Shown: positions 22,388 to 32,367, numbered from the stretch's first letter. The stretch: 64,000 bases of DNA from Millisia brevis NBRC 105863 (GCF_001552615.1 NZ_BCRN01000003.1:343702-407701), one strand, 5' to 3'. Translations and numbers: made by a program. The notes: generated by a model from the letters alone, not told the origin.

Positions 22388-24034
22388 TCACCGCTTCACG
22401 GTCTTGCGGGTGACAACGATTTCCTCGTTGTCGACCGCAGAGGCGTCGAGCGTGTCGGCCTCGGCCTCGTTGACCACCCGATGGCCGTCCGCCGTGACGT
22501 AGCCGAGCTTGAAGTTCTCGGTGGCCTCGATGACCGCCTTGCCGTTCTCCTCGTCCAGCGGGGTGGAGCCACCCTGCAGCGAGTCGAACGCGCCCTGGAC
22601 CTGGTGGTGCAGGTCGCTGAGCAGTTCGCTGTTGAACCGGCGCACGTCGCTGACGGGGACCGAGTCGAACAGGCCCTTGTCGACCAGGTAGATCGAAACG
22701 ACCTGATCCTCGACCGAGACCGGGCTGTACTGGTCCTGCTTGAGCAGCTCGACCCAGCGGGCACCGCGCTCGAGCTGGGCCTTGGAAGCGGCGTCCAGGT
22801 CGGAGGCGAAGGCGGCGAACGCCTCCAGCTCGCGGTACTGGGCCAGCTCCAGACGCAGGGAGCCGGCGACCTTCTTCATCGCCTTGGTCTGCGCGTCACC
22901 ACCGACGCGGGAGACCGAGATACCGACGTTGATCGCGGGGCGAACGCCCTTGTTGAACAGGTCGGACTCGAGGAAGCACTGGCCGTCGGTGATCGAGATG
23001 ACGTTGGTCGGGATGAACGCCGAGACGTCGTTGGCCTTGGTCTCGATGATCGGCAGGCCGGTCATCGAGCCACCGCCCATATCGTCGGACAGCTTCGCGC
23101 ACCGCTCCAGCAGACGGGAGTGCAGGTAGAACACGTCGCCCGGGTAGGCCTCGCGGCCCGGCGGGCGGCGCAGCAGCAGCGAGATCGCGCGGTAGGCCTC
23201 GGCCTGCTTGGTCAGGTCGTCGAAGACGATCAGAACGTGCTTGCCCTGGTACATCCAGTGCTGGCCGATGGCCGAGCCGGTGTAGGGGGCGAGCCACTTG
23301 AAGCCGGCCGAGTCGGACGCGGGGGCCGCGACGATCGTGGTGTACTCCAGCGCGCCGTGCTCCTCGAGAGCGGCCTTGACGCCGGCGATGGTCGAGCCCT
23401 TCTGACCGATCGCGACGTAGATGCAGCGCACCTGCTTGTTCGGGTCGCCCGACTGCCAGTTCTTCTTCTGGTTGATGATCGCGTCGACCGTGACCGCGGT
23501 CTTGCCGGTCTTGCGGTCGCCGATGATCAGCTGGCGCTGTCCCCGACCGATGGCGGTCAGCGCGTCGACCGCGGTGAGGCCGGTGGCCAGCGGCTCCTTG
23601 ACCGGCTGGCGCTCGAGCACCGAGGCCGCCTGGAGCTCGAGGACGCGCTGGTCCTCGGCCACGATGTCGCCGAGTCCGTCGATCGGGTTGCCCAGCGGGT
23701 CGACCACGCGGCCGAGGAAGTTGTCGCCGACCGGCACCGAGAGCACCTCGCCGGTGCGGGTGACCTGCTGGCCTTCTTCGATGTGCTCGTAGTCGCCGAG
23801 GATGACCGCACCGATCTCGCGATCCTCGAGGTTGAGCGCCACGCCCTGTACGCCGCCCGGGAAGGTCAGCAGTTCGTTGGTCATCGCCGAGGGCAGACCG
23901 GTGACGTGGGCGATACCGTCGCCGGTATCGGCGACCACGCCGACCTCTTCCCGCGACGACTGCGGGGAGTAGCTCGCGGTGTAGTTGTCGATAGCACTGC
24001 GGATCTCATCGGACGAGATCGTCAGCTCCGCCAT
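22388..24034 (-). CDS. atpA: ATP synthase F1 alpha subunit
   Basis: A 548-residue non-catalytic nucleotide-binding subunit with Walker [19 protein letters not shown]-type P-loop neighbours ([17 protein letters not shown]) and the alpha signature [14 protein letters not shown]. The C-terminus carries a ~35-residue polar extension past the E. coli end (…[14 protein letters not shown]…RKTVKR). This is the hallmark of mycobacterial-type alpha, linked to latent ATPase activity. It is separated from atpH by an unusual 195-base spacer with repeats and hairpins. Confidence 0.98.
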   Translation of the reverse strand: MAELTISSDEIRSAIDNYTASYSPQSSREEVGVVADTGDGIAHVTGLPSAMTNELLTFPGGVQGVALNLEDREIGAVILGDYEHIEEGQQVTRTGEVLSVPVGDNFLGRVVDPLGNPIDGLGDIVAEDQRVLELQAASVLERQPVKEPLATGLTAVDALTAIGRGQRQLIIGDRKTGKTAVTVDAIINQKKNWQSGDPNKQVRCIYVAIGQKGSTIAGVKAALEEHGALEYTTIVAAPASDSAGFKWLAPYTGSAIGQHWMYQGKHVLIVFDDLTKQAEAYRAISLLLRRPPGREAYPGDVFYLHSRLLERCAKLSDDMGGGSMTGLPIIETKANDVSAFIPTNVISITDGQCFLESDLFNKGVRPAINVGISVSRVGGDAQTKAMKKVAGSLRLELAQYRELEAFAAFASDLDAASKAQLERGARWVELLKQDQYSPVSVEDQVVSIYLVDKGLFDSVPVSDVRRFNSELLSDLHHQVQGAFDSLQGGSTPLDEENGKAVIEATENFKLGYVTADGHRVVNEAEADTLDASAVDNEEIVVTRKTVKR

Positions 24035-24170
24035 GGTGTTTCCTGCTCTCCGGGTTCGTGAAACCTGTCGGCCATTCGCCTCGCCGGCTTCTATCGGTTC
24101 TAAAGTGTCAATCGGAAATGTGTGCGGATGGTCGCCGGCGGCGGCCGCCGCGGGAACCTGCGGCTTCCAC

Positions 24171-24204
24171 CGCGACCACCGCGCACATCGCCGCGGTGGT
24201 CGCG
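24171..24204. other. Strong hairpin in the atpH-atpA spacer
   Basis: CGCGACCACCGCG (24171-24183) and CGCGGTGGTCGCG (24192-24204) are exact complements, a 13-bp stem with an 8-base loop. Outside it, CGCGGGAACC and GGTTCCCGCG can pair as well, extending the structure. In the minus-strand transcript it lies just after the atpH stop and ~140 bases before atpA. It may be an RNA-processing or stoichiometry element, or a partial terminator; nothing in the sequence decides between these. Confidence 0.6.
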
Positions 24205-24250
24205 TATGTCACCGCGGTTCCCGCGTATGTCATCGCAGGTTCCTGCGCAA
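24188..24250. repeat. Three tandem 21-bp repeats at the atpH 3' end
   Basis: Units at 24188-24208, 24209-24229 and 24230-24250 share the pattern TCNNCGCNGGTNCNNGCGNAN. The third and most diverged unit contains the atpH stop codon and last codons (RRNLR), so the spacer looks like a duplicated copy of the gene's own end. Confidence 0.65.
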
Positions 24251-25051
24251 TTGTGCCAGCCGGCCGGCACCGCTACCGTCGATCACCTCGTCACCGACCC
24301 GCACCACCAAGCCGCTGATCAGCTCGGGGTCGACCTCCGCGTGGACGATCACGGGCTTGCCGTAGATCCGCTCGAGGGTCTGGGCCAGACGCGAGCGCTG
24401 GCCCTCGGTCAGCTCGGATGCACTGGTCACCACCGCAACCGCCCGATCGCGACTCTCCGCGGCCAGTCGGGAGACGTCCTCGAGCGCATCGGCGGGAGCG
24501 CCGCGCAACCGTCCGATCGCCTGCTGGACGAGCGCCTCGGTGACCGCGGTGACCTTGCCGTACAGCAGCCGACGCAGGAGGTCCTGCTTGGCCGCCGGCT
24601 CGGAGGTTCGGTTCGACAGCGCCTGCTCGAGTTCGGGATTGGCCGCGACGATCCGGCTGAAGCGGAACAGCTCGTCCTCGACCGAGTCGAGCTGGTACTG
24701 CGCCTCGGCCGACTTCAGCAGGGCCTCACGACCGAGCCGCTCGAGCGAATCGAGCAGATCGCGGTTCGAGGACCACTGCCGGGAGACCGCCCGCGAGACG
24801 GTCGCCAGGGTGGCCGCGGAGACCTTGCCGCCGAAGACCGCGTCCGCCAGGCGAGCCCGCCCGGTCGGATCGGTCGACGGGTCGGAGAGCGCCACACGCA
24901 ACGGACGCTGCTTGTCCAGCAGGTCCACCACCGCGAACAGCTCCGAGCCGACCGCCCCCGCGAGGGGGGCGACGTCGGATCCGGACGCGTCGAGGCTCGA
25001 CCTCAGCGTCGCCCGAGTGGCCGCAAGCGCCTCACGACTGGCTGCGTACAT
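24230..25051 (-). CDS. atpH: ATP synthase delta subunit (not fused to b)
   Basis: A 273-residue delta (OSCP) subunit joining F1 to the peripheral stalk. The N-terminal helical bundle and the C-terminal [17 protein letters not shown] signature are complete. In Mycobacterium atpH encodes a b-delta fusion of ~446 residues; here the protein is delta only, longer than E. coli delta (177) but like that of Corynebacterium. The start ATG has AGGAAGGG upstream. Both flanking spacers contain tandem repeats. Confidence 0.95.
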   Translation of the reverse strand: MYAASREALAATRATLRSSLDASGSDVAPLAGAVGSELFAVVDLLDKQRPLRVALSDPSTDPTGRARLADAVFGGKVSAATLATVSRAVSRQWSSNRDLLDSLERLGREALLKSAEAQYQLDSVEDELFRFSRIVAANPELEQALSNRTSEPAAKQDLLRRLLYGKVTAVTEALVQQAIGRLRGAPADALEDVSRLAAESRDRAVAVVTSASELTEGQRSRLAQTLERIYGKPVIVHAEVDPELISGLVVRVGDEVIDGSGAGRLAQLRRNLR

Positions 25052-25104
25052 GCTGCTGCCCTTCCTGTCGACCGAGCCGACCGTCTGCCGGACCGATCTT
25101 CTGT

Positions 25105-25158
25105 CCCGAACGTAGGTTCGAGATTGCCGTCCCCGAACGAAGGTTCGAGATTGCCATC
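25105..25158. repeat. Two 27-bp tandem repeats between atpF and atpH, each with a mini-hairpin
   Basis: Units 25105-25131 and 25132-25158 differ at only a few positions. Each has CGAAC-4 bases-GTTCG, a 5-bp inverted repeat, followed by AGATTGCC. A degenerate third copy (CGAACGGACGTTTCCG) runs into the 3' end of atpF, whose stop codon begins at the last bases of unit 2. Confidence 0.7.
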
Positions 25159-25708
25159 ATCGAACGGACGTTTCCGCCCCGACGTTGTCCAATTCCGCCA
25201 GGAACCGATCGACGGTTCCCGCCCGGCGCACGTCGTCGGAGAGCTGCTCGCCGATGACCTTCTCCGCGAGGTCGACCGCGGTACGACCGAGGTCGCCGCG
25301 CAGCTCGGCGACGATCTGCTGCCGCTGCGCGTTCAGCTGCTGCTGACCGGCGGCGACGATGCGATCGCTCTCCTCCTGAGCCTGCACACGCATTTCGTCG
25401 ATGATCTGCTGGCCCTGGAGACGGGCCTCCTCGCGGATCTTCGCCGCTTCCTGACGAGCCTCGGCGAGCTGGGCGCGGTACTGCTCGAGCGCCGCCTTCG
25501 CCTCCGCCTGGGCCTCTTCGGCCTGGCGGATGCCGCCTTCGATCTTCTCCGTGCGATCGGCGAGGACCTTCTGGAACCGCGGGAGCACCCACTTCCAGAA
25601 GAAGAAGCCGATGACCGCCACGCAGACGATCGACCAGGTGATGTCATAAGTGGCCGGCAGGAGAGGATTGACGTCCTCGGCCGCCAGCAAGGTAGTGGAT
25701 GCTGCCAT
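25157..25708 (-). CDS. atpF: ATP synthase F0 b subunit
   Basis: A 183-residue peripheral stalk subunit. One N-terminal transmembrane helix (residues ~20-42: [20 protein letters not shown]) is followed by a long Ala/Glu/Gln-rich coiled coil (~45-150) and a short C-terminal segment that binds delta. The start is 5 bases downstream of the atpE stop. It is the only b-type subunit here, consistent with the unfused delta. Confidence 0.96.
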   Translation of the reverse strand: MAASTTLLAAEDVNPLLPATYDITWSIVCVAVIGFFFWKWVLPRFQKVLADRTEKIEGGIRQAEEAQAEAKAALEQYRAQLAEARQEAAKIREEARLQGQQIIDEMRVQAQEESDRIVAAGQQQLNAQRQQIVAELRGDLGRTAVDLAEKVIGEQLSDDVRRAGTVDRFLAELDNVGAETSVR

Positions 25709-25713
25709 CGGAA

Positions 25714-26022
<309 letters not shown>

Positions 26023-26054
26023 TCAGGTATTTCGCTCCGACGCCTGGTGGCGCG

Positions 26055-26891
26055 TCAGTGCGAGTCGGCGTGCAGGGCCAGATCGATGTAGACCGCGGTC
26101 AACAGGGCGAAGACGTAGGCCTGCAGGAAGATGATCAGCATCTCGAACAGCGTGAATCCGAGGCCCGCGGCCAGGGAGAACACACCGAAGACCTTCATGC
26201 CGGCGGCGGCCTCGAAGAAGAAGTACTGGGTCGCCGAGAAGAACAGCACCAGCATGATGTGGCCGGCCAGCATGTTGGCCATGAGTCGGACGGTCAACGT
26301 GAACGGCCGCAGGATGAACGTCGAGAGGAACTCGATCGGAATCAGCAGCACGTGCAGCGCGATCGGCACATCGGGCACCACGATCGACGAGCGGAAGTAC
26401 TTCCAGGCGCCGTACTTCTTGATGCCGACGTAGTTGAAGACGATGTACGCCACGGCGGCCAGCACGATCGGCATACCGATGCGGGCGTTCGACGAAATGT
26501 TCAGGAAGGGGATAACACCTGACATGTTCAGGAACAACACCGTAAAGAAGATGGTGGTGATGATCGGCAAGAACCGCTTGCCCTGTTCCTTGCCGAGGAC
26601 CTCGTCGGCGATGTTCACCCGAACGAAGTCGAGCATGATCTCGCCGATGTTCTGAATGCCCCTGGGGACGACCTTCGGGCTGCGCATGGCAACGAAGAAG
26701 AACGCCAGCAGCACCGCGGTCATCAGCAGACGAATCAGCATCAGACGGTCGAGCTCGAAAATGGTGCCCTCGAATAGCACCGCAGGCGGGAAGAAGTCCG
26801 CCAGTGACGGCGGGTGGAAGCCCCCGGACTCCTGGGCCAGATATATGACGCTCAGCGCAAGCTCCCCGTGTTCGGACCCCCCGTACGTCAT
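26055..26891 (-). CDS. atpB: ATP synthase F0 a subunit
   Basis: A 278-residue integral membrane protein with 5-6 transmembrane helices. The proton-channel helix carries the essential Arg in RPFTLTVRLMANMLAGH, and the last helix is FLQAYVFALLTAVYIDLAL. The frame is open upstream to 27038, but that stretch is not family-like. The start is placed at ATG 26891 (MTYGGSEHGELAL), with ATG 26912 as an alternative; neither has a good Shine-Dalgarno, so the N-terminus is uncertain. It is the first gene of the F0F1 set and lies downstream of the AtpI-like gene. Confidence 0.93.
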   Translation of the reverse strand: MTYGGSEHGELALSVIYLAQESGGFHPPSLADFFPPAVLFEGTIFELDRLMLIRLLMTAVLLAFFFVAMRSPKVVPRGIQNIGEIMLDFVRVNIADEVLGKEQGKRFLPIITTIFFTVLFLNMSGVIPFLNISSNARIGMPIVLAAVAYIVFNYVGIKKYGAWKYFRSSIVVPDVPIALHVLLIPIEFLSTFILRPFTLTVRLMANMLAGHIMLVLFFSATQYFFFEAAAGMKVFGVFSLAAGLGFTLFEMLIIFLQAYVFALLTAVYIDLALHADSH

Positions 26892-27223
26892 ACGGAGGGT
26901 TCGCTCGGACATAGACGATCGGTCGAAGTCGACACGGGTCGGCTCGATCAGCGTCAGCTGCCCAGAATCGCCGTCCTTGGCAATCCTGCGTCTGTCGGGT
27001 GTCGGCGACTGTCGTCGACTTCTGCAAACCACAACCAACCGCCGGGAACCATTCGGTTGACCGGCGGAGAGAGGTGTCTGCTTGTGAATCGGGGGGCCGT
27101 TATTGCCCGTATTCCCGTCTCACTTGTGCGTTACCTTAGCAACCCACCTACGACGATGTGTAGGGGGGTGCGCCTCCCCGGGAGGTCGAACAGGGCGATA
27201 ACCGACCGTACGGCTAGGTCGCT
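26892..27223 (-). promoter_or_regulatory. Leader region upstream of atpB (332 bases without a gene)
   Basis: No protein-like frame is seen apart from the doubtful upstream extension of atpB. The region around 27120-27200 has a lower-GC patch (GTTACCTTAGCAACC) and G-rich/C-rich runs (TAGGGGGGTGCGCCTCCCC). These could be an atp promoter plus a weak stem-loop after the AtpI-like gene. No specific promoter could be fixed. Confidence 0.35.
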
Positions 27224-27694
27224 CTATTCGGTGTCGGATCGGTCTTTCTGCTCGTCAGCCGGGTCGTCGACGTAGGGCACCCGGGTCCGGATGACGCCGT
27301 AGGTCTCTGCTCCCAGCAGCACCACCAGGGCGGCGATCACCACCATCCCGAAGACGCCGGAGTCGTAGAAGGTCGCGCCGCGCAGCGCGAACAGGACGCC
27401 GAGGGCGATCAGGACCTTGAGCAGCCAGCCACCGAGCATCACCGCTCCGGCGGTGGTGGCGGGCAGCGACGCGGTGAACAGCACCAATAACGCGGTGGTC
27501 AGCACGAACAGGCCGCCGAGCGCCAGCCCGATCAGCGCTCCCCACAAGCCGTGGGATCCGGCGACGAGCCAACCCACGGGGATCACGATGACGGCCAGCG
27601 CCACCAGTCCGATCAGGCCGAGCCGCACCGCTTCTCGCAGGGGTGCATTGGCGCGGGAGGATGCGGAAGCTTTTCCGGTCGAATCGGTCGTCAC
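27224..27694 (-). CDS. AtpI-like membrane protein upstream of ATP synthase genes
   Basis: A 156-residue protein with four hydrophobic helices (residues ~25-48, 52-75, 80-105, 110-132) and a charged C-terminus. It lies where many bacteria carry atpI, a small membrane protein thought to help c-ring assembly, and corresponds to M. tuberculosis Rv1303. GTG 27694 (VTTDSTGKASASS) is the chosen start. A longer frame to 27742 has no family-like sequence. It is probably co-transcribed with wecA upstream and/or atp genes downstream. Confidence 0.78.
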   Translation of the reverse strand: MTTDSTGKASASSRANAPLREAVRLGLIGLVALAVIVIPVGWLVAGSHGLWGALIGLALGGLFVLTTALLVLFTASLPATTAGAVMLGGWLLKVLIALGVLFALRGATFYDSGVFGMVVIAALVVLLGAETYGVIRTRVPYVDDPADEQKDRSDTE

Positions 27695-27800
27695 AGCGCC
27701 CCAGCCTAGCGACCGGCCCCCCGGCGGTATCGACCACGTCACACCCGGCCGGATTCCGCGGACCCCGGGTCGGCCGGAGCCGGGGGTGATGTCGCAGCGG

Positions 27801-28994
27801 TCAGTGCCGCCCGCGCGGGGTCAGCCCGCGTTCGCGCAAGACCGGCACGGCGGTGACCACCAGGGCGAATACCAGCCCGGCGGCGACCAGGGTGACCACC
27901 ACGAAGCGATCGAGCACCGAGGAGCCGACCGCCCCGAAGGCGAGCACGCCGACCCATAGGTAGATCAGCAGCACGGCGCGCCGGTGGGAGTGGCCGATAT
28001 GCAGCAGCCGATGGTGCAGATGCAGCTTGTCCGGGCTGAACGGGCTGCGCCCGGCGCGCACCCGGCGGACCACCGCCATCAGCAGGTCGAGCATCGGGAT
28101 GAACATGACCGCCGCGACCAGGATGATCGGCGACAGCAGCGCGAACAGGTCACGGGTTCCGTAGGCGCTCAGCGGAATCCGTCCGGACGCGTTGATCGAC
28201 ACCGCCGCGAGCAGCAGGCCGATCAGCATCGCGCCCGAATCGCCCATGAAGATGCGGGCCGGCTGGAAGTTGTGCGGCAGAAAGCCCAGGCAGGCGCCGG
28301 CCAGGGCCGCGGCGATCATCGCCGGTGGATAGGCACCGACGTCGCCGCCCTGGTCGTGCAGGATGCCGAGCGAGAAGATCAGCATCGCCGCCGCCGCGAT
28401 CAGACCGACGCCCGCCGCCAGGCCGTCGAGCCCGTCGATGAAGTTCATCGCGTTGATCATCACCACGGTGATCAGCACGGTGAACAGGCCGGCCTGCAGC
28501 GGATCGAGAATCAGCGTCTGTCCCCCGCCCCACGGCAGATAGACCAGATACCAGCTCGAGCCGAGCAGCACCATCAACGCCGCCGCGGTGACCTGCCCGA
28601 CAAATTTGGTCAGCGCGTCGAGGCCCCACCGGTCGTCGACGACGCCGATCGCCACGATGACCGCGCCGCCGATCAGGGCGGCCATCACATCGCGGGTGTA
28701 TTCGAAACCGCGCGTCAGCGCGGGCAACTGGTTGGCGAACAGCAGCGCGGCCAGCAGCCCGACATAGATGCCGATCCCACCCAGTCGCGGGGTCGGGGCC
28801 CGATGGACGTCGCGCTCCCGCGGAATGGACACCGCGCCGAGCCGGACCGCGAGCACCCGGATCACGCCGGTCATCAGATAGGTCGCCAGCGCCGCGGTCA
28901 GCAGTACCAGCAGCAGCTCGCGGTACGGCACCCCGGCGCCGCGCCCGATCTGGGCGAGAACGTCGGTCTGCGCAAGCAGGTCCGTCGGGGCCAA
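27801..28994 (-). CDS. wecA: Decaprenyl/undecaprenyl-phosphate GlcNAc-1-phosphate transferase
   Basis: A ~397-residue polytopic membrane enzyme (about 11 helices) that transfers GlcNAc-1-P to polyprenyl phosphate. In Mycobacteriales this starts the arabinogalactan linkage unit. Family motifs are RDVHRAPTPRLGGIGIY, VDDRWGLDALTKF, NAMNFIDGLDGLAAG, PHNFQPARIFMGDSGAM and the His-rich loop FSPDKLHLHHRLL. The frame is open into sua5, but the family N-terminus (…GVPYREL) is reached from TTG 28994. That codon starts 5 bases after the sua5 stop, so TTG is the best guess. M. tuberculosis Rv1302 lies in the same place. Confidence 0.93.
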   Translation of the reverse strand: MAPTDLLAQTDVLAQIGRGAGVPYRELLLVLLTAALATYLMTGVIRVLAVRLGAVSIPRERDVHRAPTPRLGGIGIYVGLLAALLFANQLPALTRGFEYTRDVMAALIGGAVIVAIGVVDDRWGLDALTKFVGQVTAAALMVLLGSSWYLVYLPWGGGQTLILDPLQAGLFTVLITVVMINAMNFIDGLDGLAAGVGLIAAAAMLIFSLGILHDQGGDVGAYPPAMIAAALAGACLGFLPHNFQPARIFMGDSGAMLIGLLLAAVSINASGRIPLSAYGTRDLFALLSPIILVAAVMFIPMLDLLMAVVRRVRAGRSPFSPDKLHLHHRLLHIGHSHRRAVLLIYLWVGVLAFGAVGSSVLDRFVVVTLVAAGLVFALVVTAVPVLRERGLTPRGRH

Positions 28995-28998
28995 AACG

Positions 28999-29727
28999 TC
29001 AGCCGGCTTCCCCGGTACCGGGGTGTGGATCGGCGCTGCGTACCTCGGTGGCGGGCGCGGCGGGGGCAGGACGCAGCTCCGCGGCGGTACCGCCGACCAC
29101 GGCCGCGACCGCCTCGGCGGAAACCGCACCCTCGCGCAGGATGCGCGGCCGCTCGCCGGTCAGATCGATGATCGTCGAGGCGACGGCGTGCTGCGCCGGT
29201 CCCCCGTCGAGGTAGACCGCCACCGACGAGCCGAGCTGTTCGACCGCCTCGGCGGCGGTGGTCGCGGGCGGGCGCCCGGAGACGTTGGCGCTCGAGACCG
29301 CCAGCGGGCCGATGTCCTGCAGCAGCTCGAGGGCGACCGGGTGCAGCGGCATGCGCAGCATCACCGTGCCGCGGGCGTCGCCGAGGTCCCACGCGAGCGA
29401 GCGCGCCTGGTGGACCACCAGGCTGACCGCCCCGGGCCAGAACGCCCGGATCAGGTCGCGAGCCTTCGGCGGGACCGACGCGGTCAGTCCGTCGATGGTG
29501 CGCCAGGAGCCGACCAGGACGGGCACCGGCATATTCCGGCCGCGTCCCTTGGCCCGCAGCAGATCGGCGACCGCACGGGAGTCGAAGGCGTCGGCGGCGA
29601 TCCCGTAGACCGTATCGGTGGGCAGGACGACCAGACGCCCCGAACGTAGGGCACTTCGCGCCGCGTCCATCCCGGCTCGGCGGTCGTCCGGGCGGGTGCA
29701 GTCGTGCACGACATTCACGGGCTGCAT
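28999..29727 (-). CDS. L-threonylcarbamoyladenylate synthase (Sua5/TsaC family)
   Basis: A 242-residue enzyme that makes threonylcarbamoyl-AMP for the t6A37 modification of tRNA. The N-terminal VVLPTDTVYGIAADA, then KGRGRNMPVPVLV and LAVSSANVSGRPPATT, are the YrdC-fold nucleotide-binding blocks. The C-terminal ~30 residues are Ala/Pro-rich and variable, with no full Sua5 linker domain, so it is TsaC-like in length. It starts 4 bases after prmC and leads into wecA, as in M. tuberculosis Rv1301. Confidence 0.94.
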   Translation of the reverse strand: MQPVNVVHDCTRPDDRRAGMDAARSALRSGRLVVLPTDTVYGIAADAFDSRAVADLLRAKGRGRNMPVPVLVGSWRTIDGLTASVPPKARDLIRAFWPGAVSLVVHQARSLAWDLGDARGTVMLRMPLHPVALELLQDIGPLAVSSANVSGRPPATTAAEAVEQLGSSVAVYLDGGPAQHAVASTIIDLTGERPRILREGAVSAEAVAAVVGGTAAELRPAPAAPATEVRSADPHPGTGEAG

Positions 29728-29731
29728 CCTG

Positions 29732-30679
29732 TCACGCCGGCTCGACGGTGGACGCGCGACGGGTCACCACGAACCGATCGCGGCCCGCCAGATCGGTGCG
29801 CCCCTCGGTCCGTTCGAAGCCGGATCGGGCGTCGAACAGGGCCTCGACGCCGGCCGCGTGCGAGTCGTCGTGCTCTATCAACGCCCGGCCTCCGGGGACC
29901 AGCAGGCGTCGGATCGGCTCGACCATCGTGGCGATCACCGCCAGGCCGTCGACGTCGGCGAACAGCGCCCGGTGCGGATCGTGGTCGCGCACCTCGGGTT
30001 CGAGCACCGCCCCGGACGGCACATAGGGCGGGTTGGTGACCACGACGTCCACCCGACCGGACAGTTCGGTGAGCAGATCGGGTCCGGTGACGTCGGCCCG
30101 ATGGACGGTGATCGGCCGATCGCCGAGCGCCGCGCGGCGGTCGCGGTTGGTCCGCAACCAGCCGAGGGCGTCGGGATCGATCTCGACGCTGTGCACCGCC
30201 GCGGACGGCCGGTGGTGCGCGATCGCCAGTCCGATCGCTCCGCTGCCGGCGCACAGGTCGACCACCGTGGTCGGGCGATCGGTCGGCAACACCGCCAGAG
30301 CGGCCTCGACGAGCAGTTCGGTTTCCGGGCGCGGGATGAAGACGCCGGGGCCCACGGCCAGGTCGAGGCCGTAAAAGGGGGCGATGCCGGTCAGATGTTG
30401 CAGCGGCACCCGGCTCGCCCGCCGCTCGACCAGCTGCGCGTAGCGCGCGGCCACCGCCGTCGGGAGGGGATCGTCGACCGCCACCAGGCGGCCGCGATCG
30501 ATCCCCAGCAGGTGCGCGATCAGCAGTTCCGCGTCGACTCGGGCGCTGCTCACCCCGGCCGCGGCCAATCGGGCGGTCGCCGCCGCGATCGCCGCGCGCG
30601 GGTGGGTGATCGTCGCGAGATCGGGATCGGTCGACCGCCCCGCCCCGGTGCTGCTCGCCCCCGAATCGGCCTTATTCAC
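29732..30679 (-). CDS. prmC: Peptide chain release factor N5-glutamine methyltransferase
   Basis: A 315-residue SAM-dependent enzyme that methylates the Gln of the GGQ motif in release factors. An N-terminal helical domain (residues ~25-95) is followed by a Rossmann methyltransferase domain with [16 protein letters not shown] (SAM site, ~139-153) and the catalytic NPPY (216-219). The start overlaps the prfA stop by 8 bases, so enzyme and substrate genes are coupled. This is the classic prfA-prmC arrangement. Confidence 0.96.
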   Translation of the reverse strand: MNKADSGASSTGAGRSTDPDLATITHPRAAIAAATARLAAAGVSSARVDAELLIAHLLGIDRGRLVAVDDPLPTAVAARYAQLVERRASRVPLQHLTGIAPFYGLDLAVGPGVFIPRPETELLVEAALAVLPTDRPTTVVDLCAGSGAIGLAIAHHRPSAAVHSVEIDPDALGWLRTNRDRRAALGDRPITVHRADVTGPDLLTELSGRVDVVVTNPPYVPSGAVLEPEVRDHDPHRALFADVDGLAVIATMVEPIRRLLVPGGRALIEHDDSHAAGVEALFDARSGFERTEGRTDLAGRDRFVVTRRASTVEPA

Positions 30680-31772
30680 CCTGCATGCGGGCGTCGCGGT
30701 CGGCGCGGGCCAGCGCCTCGAGGACGCCGGTCATATCGCCGTCGAGGACCGCGTCGAGGTTGTACGCCTTGTAGCCGATGCGGTGATCGGTGATGCGGTT
30801 CTCCGGGTAGTTGTAGGTGCGGATCCGCTCCGAGCGGTCGACGGTGCGGATCTGATCGGCGCGACCGGCCGCGGCCTCCTGCTCGGCCGCCTCCTCCGCC
30901 GCGGCCTGCAGGCGCGCGGCGAGGACCTGCATCGCGCGGGCCTTGTTCTGCAGCTGGGAGCGTTCGTTCTGGCAGGTCACCACGATGCCGGTCGGCAGGT
31001 GGGTGATCCGGACGGCCGAGTCGGTCGTGTTGACGCCCTGTCCACCCTTGCCCGAGGACCGGTAAACGTCGATCCGCAGGTCGGATTCGTCGATCTGGAC
31101 CTGTTCGACCTCCTCCGGCTCGGGGAAGACCAGGACGCCGGCGGCCGAGGTGTGCACGCGGCCCTGGGATTCGGTCACCGGGACGCGTTGAACGCGGTGC
31201 ACACCGCCTTCGAACTTCAGCTGCGCCCAGACGCCGTCGCGCTCGGCGGACTTGGTCGAGATCGCGAGGGTGGCGTCCTTGTAGCCGCCGAGGTCGGAGA
31301 CGGTGGAGTCGAGGAATTCGACGCGCCACCCCTGCCGGTCGGCGTAGCGCTGGTACATCCGGGCGAGGTCGGCGGCGAAGAGGGCGCTCTCCTCACCGCC
31401 CTCCCCCGACTTGACCTCGAGCACGATGTTGTCGCCGTCGTGCGGGTCGCGGGGGGCGAGCAGATCGGTCAGTTCGACCTCGAGCCGTGCGGCCTCGCTC
31501 TCGAGCTCGGGGATCTCCTCGGCGAAGGACGAGTCGACCGCGGCGAGTTCGCGGGCCGCCTCGAGGTCGGACTGCACCCGTGTGAGCTTGTTGTGGGCGG
31601 CGACGATCGGATTGAGCTCGGCGTAGCGCTTGCCGGCTCGGCGGGCGGCGTCCGGGTCGGCGTGCAGTGCCGGGTCGGCCAATTCGCGCTCGAGGCCGGC
31701 GTGCTCGGCCAGCACGTCGTCCAGAACGCCGGGCACTCGACTCGACGTTTGCTTACTGTTCACGCCCACCAC
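30672..31772 (-). CDS. prfA: Peptide chain release factor 1
   Basis: A 366-residue factor that reads UAA and UAG. The tripeptide codon-recognition motif is PVT (residues 198-200, PxT type of RF1), and GGQ at 243-245 sits in [18 protein letters not shown]. Domain order is normal: N-terminal coiled helices, superdomain 2/4, domain 3. The GTG at 31772 has a second GTG 9 bases downstream as alternative. It is preceded by rpmE with a terminator-like hairpin between. Confidence 0.97.
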   Translation of the reverse strand: MVGVNSKQTSSRVPGVLDDVLAEHAGLERELADPALHADPDAARRAGKRYAELNPIVAAHNKLTRVQSDLEAARELAAVDSSFAEEIPELESEAARLEVELTDLLAPRDPHDGDNIVLEVKSGEGGEESALFAADLARMYQRYADRQGWRVEFLDSTVSDLGGYKDATLAISTKSAERDGVWAQLKFEGGVHRVQRVPVTESQGRVHTSAAGVLVFPEPEEVEQVQIDESDLRIDVYRSSGKGGQGVNTTDSAVRITHLPTGIVVTCQNERSQLQNKARAMQVLAARLQAAAEEAAEQEAAAGRADQIRTVDRSERIRTYNYPENRITDHRIGYKAYNLDAVLDGDMTGVLEALARADRDARMQGE

Positions 31773-31900
31773 CTATCCTCACGGCCCGGCGCTTCGCCCG
31801 CCCGGTGTTTTCGCCCACCCGGTGCTTCACCAACCGGTGCGTCGTCCGCCCGATGCGGTTCGACCCGCCGCCGGACGGCATCGTGCTCGACAACCAACAC

Positions 31901-31937
31901 GGCGCCCGACCCGAGAGTGCGTCTCGAGTCGGGCGCC
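31901..31937 (-). terminator. Hairpin downstream of rpmE
   Basis: GGCGCCCGACCCGAG (31901-31915) can pair with CTCGAGTCGGGCGCC (31923-31937), with one wobble, to form a ~15-bp stem. It lies 10 bases past the rpmE stop and before prfA. No clear U-run follows. Confidence 0.6.
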
Positions 31938-31947
31938 GGTATGTGGG

Positions 31948-32187
31948 CTACGCGTCGGCGTCGGCGCCGGCTCCCTTGCGGGCCCGCTTGCCGTACCGGG
32001 CCTCGAACCGGGCGACGCGGCCGCCGGTGTCGAGGATCTTCTGCTTGCCCGTGTAGAACGGGTGGCACTGGGAGCAGACCTCGACCACGATGTGGCCGGA
32101 CTCCTTGGTGCTGTGCGTCTCGAACGTGTTCCCGCAACCGCACACCACGGTGGTGGCGACGTAGTTGGGGTGAATACCTGCCTTCAT
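31948..32187 (-). CDS. rpmE: 50S ribosomal protein L31 (zinc-containing type)
   Basis: A 79-residue ribosomal protein. The start is ATG 32187 ([19 protein letters not shown]) behind AAAGGGA; the frame is open 42 bases further upstream but the family begins here. Cysteines CGCG and CSQC give the C+ zinc site, distinguishing it from the zinc-independent paralogue. The C-terminus is Lys/Arg-rich, ending in Ala/Asp. It lies between rho and prfA, as in M. tuberculosis Rv1298. Confidence 0.97.
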   Translation of the reverse strand: MKAGIHPNYVATTVVCGCGNTFETHSTKESGHIVVEVCSQCHPFYTGKQKILDTGGRVARFEARYGKRARKGAGADADA

Positions 32188-32291
32188 GGGGTCCCTTTCA
32201 ATCGAGCACACCGCCTCGGATGCGCTCATGGTCGCCGGGTCCCAACTCGCGGTGCGAGGTGGGTGAACCGGAACCGGACTATCGGCCGAAC

Positions 32292-32297
32292 ATTATG
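32292..32297 (-). promoter_or_regulatory. Possible -10 of the rpmE promoter
   Basis: On the minus strand this reads CATAAT in GGCATAATG, ~105 bases before the rpmE start and within the 224-base gap after rho. The -35 is not well matched (TCGGAG region at a 17-base spacing). It would give rpmE its own transcript, separate from rho. Confidence 0.35.
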
Positions 32298-32367
32298 CCA
32301 GAACGCTCGAAGCGCTCCGATATTCCCCGGGGCTTCCGCTGGACGCGGGGCCCCGGACGAACGTGAC

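Noticed and set aside
24188..25158. CRISPR-like array in the atp operon
   Set aside because: The units are directly adjacent without spacers, number two or three, and no cas genes are present; they are short tandem repeats.
24230..25708. b-delta fusion gene as in Mycobacterium
   Set aside because: atpF and atpH are separated by stop codon, repeats and a new ribosome-binding site; they are distinct genes.
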